This document shows, one piece after another, positions 11,960 to 19,942 of a DNA stretch of 64,000 bases. The translations under genes were made by a program, and so were the position numbers. This stretch comes from Mediterranea sp. An20 (GTDB lineage: Bacteria > Bacteroidota > Bacteroidia > Bacteroidales > Bacteroidaceae). Numbering within the stretch: the stretch's first letter is position 1; every line of letters starts with the position of its first letter. The notes under the pieces are model-generated. The model was not told the DNA's origin, searched no databases, and saw nothing but the letters and a program-made list of their open reading frames with translations. The stretch covers positions 62,001 to 126,000 of the forward strand of contig NZ_NFJV01000002.1 of NCBI RefSeq assembly GCF_002160055.1. The letters are read 5' to 3'.

Positions 11960-13072
11960 TTACAGTTCGCTCTCCTTCAGCCGCTCCGCGTTCTCAGCCA
12001 CGATGAGGTGGTCGATGCAGTCCTGGATGTCACCGTCCATGAAGGCGGCCAGGTTGTAGATGGTGTAGTTGATGCGGTGGTCGGTGATGCGCCCCTGCGG
12101 ATAGTTGTAGGTGCGAATCTTGGCCGAGCGGTCGCCGGTGCTGACCATTGTCTTGCGCTTCGAGGCGATGTCGTCGATGTACTTCTGGTGCTCCTTGTCG
12201 TAGATGAAGGTGCGCAGGCGGCTCAGGGCACGTTCCTTGTTCTTGGGTTGGTCGCGCGTTTCGGTACATTCGATGAGGATTTCCTCCACCACGCCCGTGT
12301 TGGGGTTCTTCCAGTTATAGCGTAAGCGTACGCCGCTCTCCACTTTGTTCACGTTCTGTCCGCCTGCGCCGCCGCTGCGGAAGGTGTCCCACTTGATTTC
12401 GCCCTCGTTGATTTCCACATCGAACGGTTCGGCTTCGGGCAGTACAGCCACGGATGCGGCAGATGTATGTACCCGGCCCTGTGTCTCCGTAGCCGGGACA
12501 CGCTGCACGCGGTGCACGCCACTCTCGTACTTCAGCGTGCCATACACACCCTCGCCCGTCACCGAGCAGATGATTTCCTTGAATCCGCCCGCCGCGCCTT
12601 CGTTGGCACTGGACACCTCCAGCCGCCAGCCCTTGCGCTCGCAATATTTGGAGTACATGCGGAAGAGGTCGCCGGCAAAGAGTGCCGCCTCGTCTCCACC
12701 CGTGCCTCCGCGGATTTCGAGGATAGCGTTGCGGCTGTCCTGCGGGTCGGCGGGGATGAGGAGCAGCTTGATTTCCTCCTCCAGTTGCGGGCGGCGTGCC
12801 TCGCAGCGATCCAACTCCTCGCGGGCCATGTCGCGCATCTCCGGGTCGGTCTCGTTGGCGATGATGTCTTTCGCCTCGTCGATGCCGCCGAGCACCTGGA
12901 CGTATTCCTTGCGGGCCTTCATCAGGTCGCCCAGTTCCTTGTATTCTTTGGTCAGCTTGACGTAGCGCTTTTGGTCGGCGATGACGGCCGGGTCGGTAAT
13001 CAGCGTCGATACTTCCTCGAAGCGGGCTACGAGGGTGTCGAGTTTTTCTAATAGGGTGTTGGTTTCGCTCAT
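11960..13072 (-). CDS. prfA: Peptide chain release factor 1
   Basis: A 370-residue class I release factor. The codon-reading PAT tripeptide is at residues 193-195 (VQRVPATETQGR), which marks RF1 (UAA/UAG) rather than RF2 (SPF). The catalytic GGQ is at 237-239 in GGAGGQNVNKVESG. It triggers peptide release on the ribosome. There is no programmed frameshift, as expected for RF1. It sits between two small membrane-protein genes and the DUF4153 gene in the purM operon. Confidence 0.97.
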   Translation of the reverse strand: MSETNTLLEKLDTLVARFEEVSTLITDPAVIADQKRYVKLTKEYKELGDLMKARKEYVQVLGGIDEAKDIIANETDPEMRDMAREELDRCEARRPQLEEEIKLLLIPADPQDSRNAILEIRGGTGGDEAALFAGDLFRMYSKYCERKGWRLEVSSANEGAAGGFKEIICSVTGEGVYGTLKYESGVHRVQRVPATETQGRVHTSAASVAVLPEAEPFDVEINEGEIKWDTFRSGGAGGQNVNKVESGVRLRYNWKNPNTGVVEEILIECTETRDQPKNKERALSRLRTFIYDKEHQKYIDDIASKRKTMVSTGDRSAKIRTYNYPQGRITDHRINYTIYNLAAFMDGDIQDCIDHLIVAENAERLKESEL

Positions 13073-13114
13073 AATTCTTCTATGATGTTCTTATGTCGGT
13101 AAGATATTCAATAT

Positions 13115-13330
13115 TCATTCCTCGTCCTCCTCATCCTTCTTTCGCCGCCCTATCTGCGGGTGCATCAGGTCTTTGAACAGAATATAGGCCGCCACGACCC
13201 AGAAGCCCACGGTGATGCCGCGTATCAGCGGGCTGGCGTGGAAGTACTCGTTGATGCTGTTGGCCAGTATCATGGTCGCCAACCAGACGATGGCGGCTAT
13301 CCAGTATTTACGTTTCTTGCTTTTCTTCAT
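13115..13330 (-). CDS. Small membrane protein, unknown function
   Basis: 71 residues: a lysine-rich N-terminus (MKKSKKRKYW), two hydrophobic segments (about 9-26 and 38-55) and a strongly charged tail (RRKKDEEDEE). Inner-membrane location with both ends cytoplasmic is likely. Its start overlaps the stop of the upstream small gene by 4 bp (ATGA), which points to translational coupling and supports both as real genes. I do not recognise the family. Confidence 0.7.
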   Translation of the reverse strand: MKKSKKRKYWIAAIVWLATMILANSINEYFHASPLIRGITVGFWVVAAYILFKDLMHPQIGRRKKDEEDEE

Positions 13331-13566
13331 CCTGCTGTTGTTTTATAATGCCGTTCTCTGTTCCTGCGCTGTCGGACTTTGAACTCGTTTGCGCAATACC
13401 AGGTCATCAGAATCCAAACCAGCATGTGGATGGAGGTGTGGATAACCTTCGGTATCGTGTAGCTGTCCCATTGCAGGGCCATGTCAATGCCGTCTGCTAC
13501 AAAAAGGGCGGCGAAAAATACCGCTCCTGCGATGTACAAGATGCGGTTCTTTCCGGGTGTTTCCAT
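13327..13566 (-). CDS. Small membrane protein, unknown function
   Basis: 79 residues with two hydrophobic stretches (about 9-28 and 43-60; ILYIAGAVFFAALFVADGI and HTSIHMLVWILMTWYC) and a basic C-terminus. It lies 25 bp downstream of purM and overlaps the next small gene by 4 bp, so the two are probably translated together and may act together. No recognisable domain. The pair sits between purM and prfA, two otherwise unrelated housekeeping genes. Confidence 0.7.
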   Translation of the reverse strand: METPGKNRILYIAGAVFFAALFVADGIDMALQWDSYTIPKVIHTSIHMLVWILMTWYCANEFKVRQRRNRERHYKTTAG

Positions 13567-13591
13567 TGCTTATTGTTTTATAGATTGATGG

Positions 13592-14761
13592 TTAATACCT
13601 GAACTCCCCGAATTCACTCCGGATAATCAACTCCCGCCGTTCGCCTTCCTCGATGCGGCCGATGACTTGTGCGTCGATATTGAACGACTTGGAGATGGCG
13701 ATAACCTCCTCGGCGTGCTCCGGCGAGAGGTAGACTTCCAGGCGATGTCCCATGTTGAACACCTTGTACATCTCGTCCCACTCCGTGCCGCTCTGCTCCT
13801 TGATGGTGCGGAACAGCGGGGGTACGGGGAAGAGGTTGTCCTTGATGACGCGGCAGTTGTCGCCCACGAAGTGCAGCACCTTGGTCTGCGCGCCGCCCGA
13901 GCAGTGCACCATGCCGTGAATCTCCGGGCGAAGGGCGTCGAGCAACCGTTTCACCACCGGAGCGTATGTGCGGGTGGGCGAGAGGACGAGCTTGCCGGCA
14001 TCCAGCGGGCTGCCCTCTACGGCATCGGTCAGGCGGAGTGCGCCGCTGTATACCAGTTCCTGGGGCACGGCGTGGTCGTAGCTTTCCGGATATTTCTCGG
14101 CCAGGTATTTGGCAAAGACGTCGTGGCGGGCGGAGGTGAGTCCGTTGCTGCCCATGCCGCCGTTGTATTCCTTCTCGTAAGTAGCCTGTCCGTAGCTGGC
14201 GAGGCCCACGATAACGTCGCCCGGACGGATGTTGGCATTGTCGATGACATCGCTGCGCTTCATGCGGCAGGTCACGGTGGAGTCTACGATGATGGTGCGC
14301 ACCAGGTCGCCCATATCGGCCGTTTCGCCGCCCGTGGCATAGACGCCCACGCCCATCTCACGCAGTTCGGCCAGCAACTCGTCCGTGCCGTTGATGATGG
14401 CCGATATGACTTCGCCCGGCACCAGCAGCTTGTTGCGCCCGATAGTGCTGGACACCAGGATGTTGTCCACCGCACCCACGCACAGCAGGTCGTCGATGTT
14501 CATAATCAGCGCGTCTTGCGCGATGCCCTTCCACACGCTGAGGTCGCCCGTTTCCTTCCAATAGAGGTAGGCCAGCGAGGACTTGGTGCCCGCGCCGTCG
14601 GCGTGCATGATGTTGCAATACTCCGGGTCGCCGCCCAGGATGTCGGGGATAATCTTGCAGAAAGCCCGCGGGAAGATACCCTTGTCGATGTTCTTGATGG
14701 CGTTGTGAACGTCTTCTTTCGATGCGCTCACGCCGCGCATCATGTATCTCTGGTTGCTCAT
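13592..14761 (-). CDS. purM: Phosphoribosylformylglycinamidine cyclo-ligase (AIR synthetase)
   Basis: 389 residues with the start at 14761 (MSNQRYMMRGVSASKEDV). An upstream in-frame start at 14836 is rejected because a -7 promoter box lies inside that extension at 14799-14806. AIR-synthetase features: HADGAGTKSSLAYLYW, the GTDELLAELREMGVGVYATGGETADMGD region that binds nucleotide, and GMVHCSGGAQTKVL in the C-terminal domain. It closes the imidazole ring in purine synthesis. This longer form (about 390 rather than 345 residues) is the Bacteroidetes type. First gene of the operon running to pyrF. Confidence 0.93.
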   Translation of the reverse strand: MSNQRYMMRGVSASKEDVHNAIKNIDKGIFPRAFCKIIPDILGGDPEYCNIMHADGAGTKSSLAYLYWKETGDLSVWKGIAQDALIMNIDDLLCVGAVDNILVSSTIGRNKLLVPGEVISAIINGTDELLAELREMGVGVYATGGETADMGDLVRTIIVDSTVTCRMKRSDVIDNANIRPGDVIVGLASYGQATYEKEYNGGMGSNGLTSARHDVFAKYLAEKYPESYDHAVPQELVYSGALRLTDAVEGSPLDAGKLVLSPTRTYAPVVKRLLDALRPEIHGMVHCSGGAQTKVLHFVGDNCRVIKDNLFPVPPLFRTIKEQSGTEWDEMYKVFNMGHRLEVYLSPEHAEEVIAISKSFNIDAQVIGRIEEGERRELIIRSEFGEFRY

Positions 14762-14798
14762 AACTGATATGAAATATTTTACTTCTTGATTGTTTGTG

Positions 14799-14806
14799 CA
14801 AAGATA
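14799..14806 (-). promoter_or_regulatory. -7 promoter element of the purM operon
   Basis: TATCTTTG on the minus strand, 38 nt before the chosen purM start. It fits the Bacteroides -7 box and decides the start codon. Confidence 0.65.
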
Positions 14807-14844
14807 ACGAATATTCTCATAGCAGCCTATCGCCAAGTACGTAT

Positions 14845-15525
14845 TTATACCACAAACGGCAAGTTATTCAATACATGTAACAATACGCACATCCAGAAAC
14901 CATGCCTGATACGGGCATAGCCCAGCACCAATCCCGATGTGATCTTGTCTGCCGAATAAAGTATGAGAAAAGCAAAGGTACCCGTTGTGATCGCATCGCC
15001 CCATACAAAGTTACTCAAATGAAGAAGGCCGAACATCAAAGCAAATCCATAGAATAACCACCCGAATGGAATCTTTTTCATCCATTTCCAGCCAAGCCAT
15101 CCCATCCATCCTGCAACCACCATAGCTACGGGTAATCTCCATACCAAGCTCTCCATATCATAAATCTTCAAACCGGATGCTAAAGTTGTAATCATGAAGG
15201 CCGTGATTCCTGCCCAAACCGTCCATATCCACCGCTTGCGCCGCAGAGGAAGACGGAATACGATTTCCTCCACTAAGGGCAGGATAAGCATTACTTTCCA
15301 AAGAGGAGCATCTTTAGTACTGTCCGACCCTGTATCGGGCGAAAGATCTAATGTCACTAAAATGGCCATTCCGACAACCATAAGAATATTTAGCCCGAAA
15401 TACCAACAACAAGTGCGAAACAATGATAAGGGACGATTATCAAGCGGCATGTCCTCACGGGGGTGAAGCAGGAAAGCAAGAAAGCCTTTGTTCACCTCGC
15501 CATCTTTAACATCACTACTTACCAT
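14845..15525 (-). CDS. CPBP-family intramembrane protease
   Basis: A 226-residue membrane protein with about seven hydrophobic segments. The three CPBP (CAAX/Abi) motifs are present: EE plus Arg in LVEEIVFRLPLR (Glu86, Glu87, Arg91), FGLLHLSNF (His169) and LLHVLNN (His217, Asn220/221). The family contains prenyl-protein proteases and proteins linked to bacteriocin self-immunity; the substrate here is unknown. It lies 4 bp after the HU-like gene and is probably co-transcribed with it. Confidence 0.85.
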   Translation of the reverse strand: MVSSDVKDGEVNKGFLAFLLHPREDMPLDNRPLSLFRTCCWYFGLNILMVVGMAILVTLDLSPDTGSDSTKDAPLWKVMLILPLVEEIVFRLPLRRKRWIWTVWAGITAFMITTLASGLKIYDMESLVWRLPVAMVVAGWMGWLGWKWMKKIPFGWLFYGFALMFGLLHLSNFVWGDAITTGTFAFLILYSADKITSGLVLGYARIRHGFWMCVLLHVLNNLPFVV

Positions 15526-15529
15526 AGCA

Positions 15530-15973
15530 CTATTCGTCTAAGAGAGTGGTCTCTGCGGCTTTCCCGTCGTCCACTTCGCCCTCCCAGGAAATGAGGCTGA
15601 CGCCCTCCGTCATCGGTCGGCGCATGAACTTCCCTTTGCCTTGGCGTTCGGGCAGGAACTGGACGCGGATGGACTTTATCTGCTTGCGGTCCACCTCCTC
15701 CGGCGAGTCCACCCCGCGGCCGGCGCAGGAGAGCTTGAAGTAGAACGAGCCGAGGCCCTCGATGTGCACCGGGCGGCTTTCGCTCATGAACTGGGCCATC
15801 ACCCGCGGCAGGCAGGCCAGCACCAGGTAGACATCGCCCGGCGAGGCGGTGCTCATGTGGGCAATCTCCTCCGCCAGGTCTTTGATGGTGGCGGGGTGGC
15901 GGCTGAACACCACTTCGCGCGGAAACCATTTGACGATTCCCCCAATCTTCTGTTTGCCTTTCTTGAAAAACAT
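15530..15973 (-). CDS. HU-like DNA-binding protein (Bacteroides HU-related family)
   Basis: 147 residues starting at 15973 (MFFKKGKQKIGG). The pattern is the HU fold: an N-terminal helical part (IKDLAEEIAHMSTASPGDVYLVLACL), then the beta-arm region with IEGLGSFYFKLSC replacing the usual G-G-F/I-G-F-x-V core. It is longer than HU (about 90) and belongs to the divergent HU-related proteins common in Bacteroides. It probably binds DNA, but the role is unknown. The 22-residue N-terminal extension of the longer frame is rejected because it is poorly HU-like. Upstream lies a 22-bp periodic array of unusual structure. Confidence 0.8.
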   Translation of the reverse strand: MFFKKGKQKIGGIVKWFPREVVFSRHPATIKDLAEEIAHMSTASPGDVYLVLACLPRVMAQFMSESRPVHIEGLGSFYFKLSCAGRGVDSPEEVDRKQIKSIRVQFLPERQGKGKFMRRPMTEGVSLISWEGEVDDGKAAETTLLDE

Positions 15974-16008
15974 AACTGTCTCGTTTTTAAGTTTATAACT
16001 TCCCTTGC

Positions 16009-16265
16009 TGCGGCCTGCGGATCTCTCTTGCACTGCCAAGGGCCTGCCTTTGTCCTGCCAAGAGCCTCTCTTGCCGCTTGCTTGATGATATATATAAGCC
16101 TTTCATAACACAAATATAAGGCTTTTATATCAGTTATAAAAGGCTTATATGTATGTTATATAAGGCTTTTATATATTATTAATAAGGCTTCTATAAAATG
16201 CCTTCCCGCTGCCAAGAGGCTGTCTTGGCAGGATAAAGACAGGCTCTTGGTAGCGGGAAGGGCGT
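16009..16265. repeat. 22-bp periodic array across the HU/lipoprotein spacer
   Basis: Three GC-rich units (16009, 16031, 16053; core CTGCCAAG), a 15-bp break, five AT-rich units (16090, 16112, 16134, 16156, 16178; core ATAAGGCTTTTATAT, itself nearly palindromic) and three more GC-rich units (16200, 16222, 16244). All step by exactly 22 bp. Bases 16201-16226 and 16236-16261 also form a 26-bp inverted repeat with two mismatches. The spacer between the two divergent genes holds nothing else except the promoters. Confidence 0.85.
16111..16118 (-). promoter_or_regulatory. Possible -7 element of the HU-like gene
   Basis: TATATTTG on the minus strand fits TAnnTTTG but lies inside an AT-rich repeat unit and would give a leader of about 130 nt, so it may be fortuitous. 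Confidence 0.35.
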
Positions 16266-16325
16266 GCGGGCGTTAAATACTGCATCCTCATTGAAAAGTT
16301 TTTCTGCTACCCGGTAGGTGGAAAA

Positions 16326-16357
16326 TTTGTTTATTTGGAAACAAGCTCCTATTTTTG
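16326..16357 (+). promoter_or_regulatory. Bacteroides-type promoter for the 16381 lipoprotein
   Basis: TTTG (16326-16329), 20 nt, TATTTTTG (16350-16357). Exact consensus spacing; the start codon lies 24 nt downstream. Confidence 0.8.
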
Positions 16358-16380
16358 TGGAATCTTAAATAAATAGCCTT

Positions 16381-17478
16381 ATGAAACACAATGCAATCCG
16401 AGGTGCCTTGTACGGCCTTCTTTGTCTGTCTGCCATGACTTGGCTGGCGGGCTGTGAGAACGATGAGCCGGCATCTCCGCCGACTGACTGGTCCTTGATG
16501 ACCGAACACGAGTTTGGCAACAACAAAAGCACGCCCGATTTGAGTGTACTCTACAACGGGGAGGAACCCTACATGCGGGTTGCCTTCCGTCCCTGGTCGG
16601 AGGATGGGACGAAAATGGAGATGGTCATGATGATGGGTTGGAATGATTTTGAAAAGGATTACCCCATAGGCGTGTATCTGCCCCGCCTAATACTGGATCC
16701 CGTGCAGGGCGTGGGGACGGTGACGTTCGAAGGCGAGGCGACCGAGGCGGGTAACTACGTCCGGGTGCAAGGGCAGTATGAGGAGGCGACCGACTATTTG
16801 AATCTGTCGGTGGTTTCGGAGTTGGCCATACCCGAACTGAGCGACCGCGAGTATATCTTCCGTTTCGGGTCGGATTGTCTGGAGTTGAAGCAGGCGCCTT
16901 CACGCGGCGACGATTACGACTTTGTACAAACCATGCTGCAACAGATGGGCGAGCGGCTGGGCGAGGCCTACGACGAGATGAAGTTCGTCTTCCACAACGA
17001 TTATACTTATGAATGGCTGATAAAGCCGACGGGCGAGGCGGATTACCGTCTGCTCAGTGCCAGCAAGTTTTGGCCTCGCGTGGACATGGACCAACTCCTC
17101 ATGTTCCATCTAGGCGGCCCGGACACCGACGGAAATCCTGCGCACAGTGCTGAGGAGCGCATCTATGAGGCATTCGTGGGGGATGTATCCGCCTTGACTT
17201 ATGCTCCCGCGTTTGCGGCGGGTAACTACTTCTCTGCCAGTTATGGGTTTGACGGAGACGGGCGGCTGGCGTTGTCGCTCAATCCATACAGCTTTACTAG
17301 CTTGGGATGGATGGCTTATGAGCTAGCGAAAGCCACTCATTCCATGACGGACGAGCAATTGGCCGACATGAAGCGTTTCATCGAACTGACGAATTACAGT
17401 TTCTTTGAAGGGGTGTATGATACCACCAAGTCGGATTGGGTCATTGTTCATTCCTCGGACGAGGCACGGGATATCTGA
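16381..17478 (+). CDS. Surface lipoprotein, DUF4925-like (tentative)
   Basis: 365 residues with a type II signal peptide and lipobox LAGC (Cys25). The acidic residues right after the cysteine (ENDEP) resemble the export signal that sends Bacteroides lipoproteins to the cell surface. The mature part is rich in beta strands; a duplicated pattern is suggested by LSVLYNGEEPYMRVAF and the later LLSASKFWPRVDMDQLLMFH. It resembles DUF4925 proteins of Bacteroides, which have no known activity; this assignment is from memory of the family and uncertain. It has its own promoter and probably a separate transcript from the reductase that follows. Confidence 0.65.
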   Translation: MKHNAIRGALYGLLCLSAMTWLAGCENDEPASPPTDWSLMTEHEFGNNKSTPDLSVLYNGEEPYMRVAFRPWSEDGTKMEMVMMMGWNDFEKDYPIGVYLPRLILDPVQGVGTVTFEGEATEAGNYVRVQGQYEEATDYLNLSVVSELAIPELSDREYIFRFGSDCLELKQAPSRGDDYDFVQTMLQQMGERLGEAYDEMKFVFHNDYTYEWLIKPTGEADYRLLSASKFWPRVDMDQLLMFHLGGPDTDGNPAHSAEERIYEAFVGDVSALTYAPAFAAGNYFSASYGFDGDGRLALSLNPYSFTSLGWMAYELAKATHSMTDEQLADMKRFIELTNYSFFEGVYDTTKSDWVIVHSSDEARDI

Positions 17479-17489
17479 ACTGGATTCCG

Positions 17490-17497
17490 TATCTTTG
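17490..17497 (+). promoter_or_regulatory. -7 element of the flavodoxin-type reductase
   Basis: TATCTTTG fits TAnnTTTG, 32 nt before the start at 17530. No -33 match at 20 nt. Confidence 0.55.
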
Positions 17498-17529
17498 CGG
17501 AGTGAAAACCAATTTGTGACAGATTTAGT

Positions 17530-18159
17530 ATGAAAGTATTGCTTTTGAACGGCGGCCCTCACAAGGAGGGCTGCACCTATACGGCCCTCTCGGAAGTGGC
17601 CGCCACCCTGCAAGCGGCGGGCGTGGAGACGGAAATCGTGTGGTTGGGTGTGAAGCCCGTGGCCGGATGTATCGGTTGCGGCAGTTGTGCGGAGAAGAAA
17701 GCCTGTTTCCGCGATGATGTGGTGAATGAGTTTCTGGACAAGGCGGCGGAAGCGGACGGATTCGTGTTCGGTTCGCCCGTGCACTTCGCTTCGGCCAGCG
17801 GCGCCATCACTTCGTTCATGGACCGTGCCTTCTATGCGGGCAACCGCCGGGGCGTGTTCACCGGGAAGCCTGCTGCGGCCATTGCCAGCTGTCGGCGCGG
17901 AGGTGCTACGGCTACCTTCGACCAGCTGAACAAATACTTCACCATCAGTTCCATGCCTGTAGTTTCCTCGCAATACTGGAACATGGTGCACGGCAATACG
18001 CCCGACGAGGTACGCCAAGACCTCGAAGGCCTGCAGACCATGCGCACGCTGGGACGCAACATGGCGTGGCTCCTGCGCTGCATCGAGGCGGGACGGCAGG
18101 CGGGCATCGACTTTCCCCGCGGGGCGGAGGAGCCGTTGCGCACGAACTTTATCCGCTGA
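17530..18159 (+). CDS. Flavodoxin-family NAD(P)H-dependent oxidoreductase
   Basis: A 209-residue protein with the flavodoxin-like FMN fold: the phosphate-binding LLNGGPHKEGCTYTAL at the N-terminus and DGFVFGSPVHFASASGAITSFMDR in the middle. It carries the cysteine cluster GCIGCGSCAEKKACF (about residues 46-60), as in iron-sulfur flavoproteins, so an Fe-S site near the flavin is possible. Substrate unknown; such enzymes reduce quinones, nitro compounds or act in anaerobic electron transfer. The gene ends 19 bp before a bidirectional terminator. Confidence 0.85.
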   Translation: MKVLLLNGGPHKEGCTYTALSEVAATLQAAGVETEIVWLGVKPVAGCIGCGSCAEKKACFRDDVVNEFLDKAAEADGFVFGSPVHFASASGAITSFMDRAFYAGNRRGVFTGKPAAAIASCRRGGATATFDQLNKYFTISSMPVVSSQYWNMVHGNTPDEVRQDLEGLQTMRTLGRNMAWLLRCIEAGRQAGIDFPRGAEEPLRTNFIR

Positions 18160-18178
18160 CGGCACCTGTCGCATCATA

Positions 18179-18230
18179 AAAAAAGAACCGGAAGCCTCGT
18201 GTATATCGGGGGTGCTTCCGGTTCTTTTTT
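18179..18230. terminator. Bidirectional Rho-independent terminator
   Basis: AAAAAAGAACCGGAAGC (18179-18195) pairs with GCTTCCGGTTCTTTTTT (18214-18230), a 17-bp perfect stem with T-runs on both strands and an 18-nt loop. It serves the plus-strand reductase and the minus strand. Confidence 0.92.
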
Positions 18231-18306
18231 CGAAATGAAATGAGTCCTAAAGATGTTTTGCTTGCCGCCTCCCTTTCTTGTCTTGGAGACGCATGGTGCA
18301 AAGATA
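18179..18306 (-). ncRNA. Candidate small RNA between lemA and the terminator
   Basis: On the minus strand TATCTTTG (18299-18306) fits the -7 box, 33 nt after the lemA stop. A transcript starting about 7 nt downstream would run roughly 110 nt into the strong terminator at 18179-18230, with no ORF in between. Terminator-bound short transcripts of this layout are typical sRNA genes. It could instead be a fortuitous match in the lemA 3' region. Confidence 0.35.
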
Positions 18307-18339
18307 CAGCTATTTGTCGGAATATCCAGTCGGCAGTTC

Positions 18340-18924
18340 TCAGAACTCCACCGTCGGTGCCGTCTCCGCTCCGGCCTGAGCCTCGAAATAGGCACGCTTT
18401 TCGAAGCCGAACAGTCCGGCCAGGATGTTCTTGGGGAAGCGGCGGATGGCGGTATTGAACTCGCGTGCCGTGTCGTTGAAGTTCTTGCGTGCCACGTTGA
18501 TGCGGTTCTCCGTGCCTTCCAGTTGGGCTTGCAGTTCCAGGAAGTTCTGATTGGCCTTTAGGTCGGGATAGTTCTCGGTGATGGCCAGCAGTTTGCCCAG
18601 AGCCGAGGCCAGTTGTCCTTGTGCGGCTTGGTATTCGGCCAGCTTCTCGGGCGTCAGGTCGGCGGGGTCTACTTTGATTTGCGTGGCCTTGCTGCGTGCT
18701 TCGATGACTCCTTCCAGTGTCTCCTGTTCGTGGGCGGCATAGCCCTTGACGGTGTTCACCAGGTTGGGGATGAGGTCGGCGCGACGCTGGTACTGTGTCT
18801 CCACGTTGGCCCACTGGTTGCTTACTTTCTCGTCCATCGACACCAGTCCGTTGTAACCCGTTACGGCCCAGATGGCCAGTACGGCAACGACTGCGATAAT
18901 GATAAGGGTAGTTGTCTTCTTCAT
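18340..18924 (-). CDS. lemA: LemA family protein
   Basis: A 194-residue protein with an N-terminal membrane anchor (about 5-24, TTLIIIAVVAVLAIWAV) and the LemA helical bundle: YNGLVSMDEKVSNQWANVETQYQRRADLIPNLVNTVKGYA, later FNDTAREFNTAIRRFPKNILAGLFGF. The family is a membrane-anchored coiled domain of unknown function, often beside TPM-domain proteins as here: the TPM gene lies 63 bp upstream in the same orientation. Last gene of the long minus-strand run. Confidence 0.92.
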   Translation of the reverse strand: MKKTTTLIIIAVVAVLAIWAVTGYNGLVSMDEKVSNQWANVETQYQRRADLIPNLVNTVKGYAAHEQETLEGVIEARSKATQIKVDPADLTPEKLAEYQAAQGQLASALGKLLAITENYPDLKANQNFLELQAQLEGTENRINVARKNFNDTAREFNTAIRRFPKNILAGLFGFEKRAYFEAQAGAETAPTVEF

Positions 18925-18987
18925 ACTTCGCTTCTTCTTTTGATTGTAATTAATGGATTCGTATATTCTTCATTCTTAATTCTTCAT

Positions 18988-19893
18988 TTAGAACCTGGAG
19001 CCTGCTCCTCCTCCGCCGCCGCTTCCTCCACCGAAGCTGCCTCCGAATCCGCCGCCACCTCCGAATCCGCCACCGAAGATGACCGGACCTCCCCAGCCTC
19101 CGCCTCGCCCGCGGTTATTGTCTTGTCCGTGGCGCTCGCGGCGTTTGACCACATGGCCGCAGTTGCGGCAGATGTAGGTGACGTCTTCCGTCTTCACACC
19201 GTTGTGGAAGGAGACCACCTGGCTGCTCGCACGTTGCAGGGTATGCTTCTTGCAATGGGGGCAACGGGTCTTGCGTTGGGCAACTGCAATGCTGATGGCT
19301 ATGGCGAAGAGGATGAAGGCAAAGATGATGGCAACGGCAGTTCCCAGGTCTCCATCTTCGGATGTATTGCCGTCGTTCTCCATCGAACCGTCCAGACGGG
19401 CACAGGTAGCGCGGATACCCGCTACCATGCCTTCGCTCCAGCGTTCGTCTTTCAGATAAGGAATCATATCTTGCGTCTGGATGCGCTTGCAGATGGCGTC
19501 GGGCAGCACGCCTTCCAGACCGTAGCCCGTGTAGAACTGAATGCAACGCTGGTCAGTGACGAGCAGGACGACCAGCCCGTTGTCCTTCCCCTTCTTGCCT
19601 ACGCCCCACGAATTGAGCAGTTCGTGGCAGAAGTCGAAGCACGTGGCCTCGCCGATGCTGGGCACCACGGCCACCACGGTTTCGATGCCCGTCTGCTGTT
19701 CCAGGCGGTAAAGCATGCGGTCGATGCTGTCCGTGGCGGCGGGGCTGATGATGCCCGCGGGGTCGCACAGATAGCGGTATTTGTTCTGGATATGCACCTT
19801 GGGCAGGTTGTCGGGTGTATAGATGGTTTGCTGTGCCCGCACGCAGAAAGGCAGGCACAGCCACAGGATGAGAAGGGGAATGATTCGTTTCAT
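18988..19893 (-). CDS. TPM-domain membrane protein (YgcG family)
   Basis: 301 residues with the start at 19893 (MKRIIPLLILWL). Signal peptide to about residue 20 (CVRAQQ), then a TPM domain (about 40-180; VHIQNKYRYLCDPAGIISPAATDSID, FYTGYGLEGVLPDAICKRI), one transmembrane helix (AVAIIFAFILFAIAISIAV), a zinc-ribbon-like CPHC ... CRNC pair and a glycine-rich tail ending GGGGGAGSRF. TPM domains have been linked to phosphatase activity in plants; the bacterial role is unsettled. Paired with lemA, a common arrangement. Confidence 0.85.
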   Translation of the reverse strand: MKRIIPLLILWLCLPFCVRAQQTIYTPDNLPKVHIQNKYRYLCDPAGIISPAATDSIDRMLYRLEQQTGIETVVAVVPSIGEATCFDFCHELLNSWGVGKKGKDNGLVVLLVTDQRCIQFYTGYGLEGVLPDAICKRIQTQDMIPYLKDERWSEGMVAGIRATCARLDGSMENDGNTSEDGDLGTAVAIIFAFILFAIAISIAVAQRKTRCPHCKKHTLQRASSQVVSFHNGVKTEDVTYICRNCGHVVKRRERHGQDNNRGRGGGWGGPVIFGGGFGGGGGFGGSFGGGSGGGGGAGSRF

Positions 19894-19942
19894 GCAGTCT
19901 CTTCTTGATGTTTCGGCGGCTAAGATACGGCTTTTGCGGGAG

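Noticed and set aside
13667..14767. 366-residue plus-strand ORF opposite purM
   Set aside because: Exact shadow of a clear purM; long open antisense frames are expected in GC-rich codons at third positions.
16009..16265. CRISPR array
   Set aside because: Units are contiguous and differ; there are no constant repeats with unique spacers, and no cas genes in the window.
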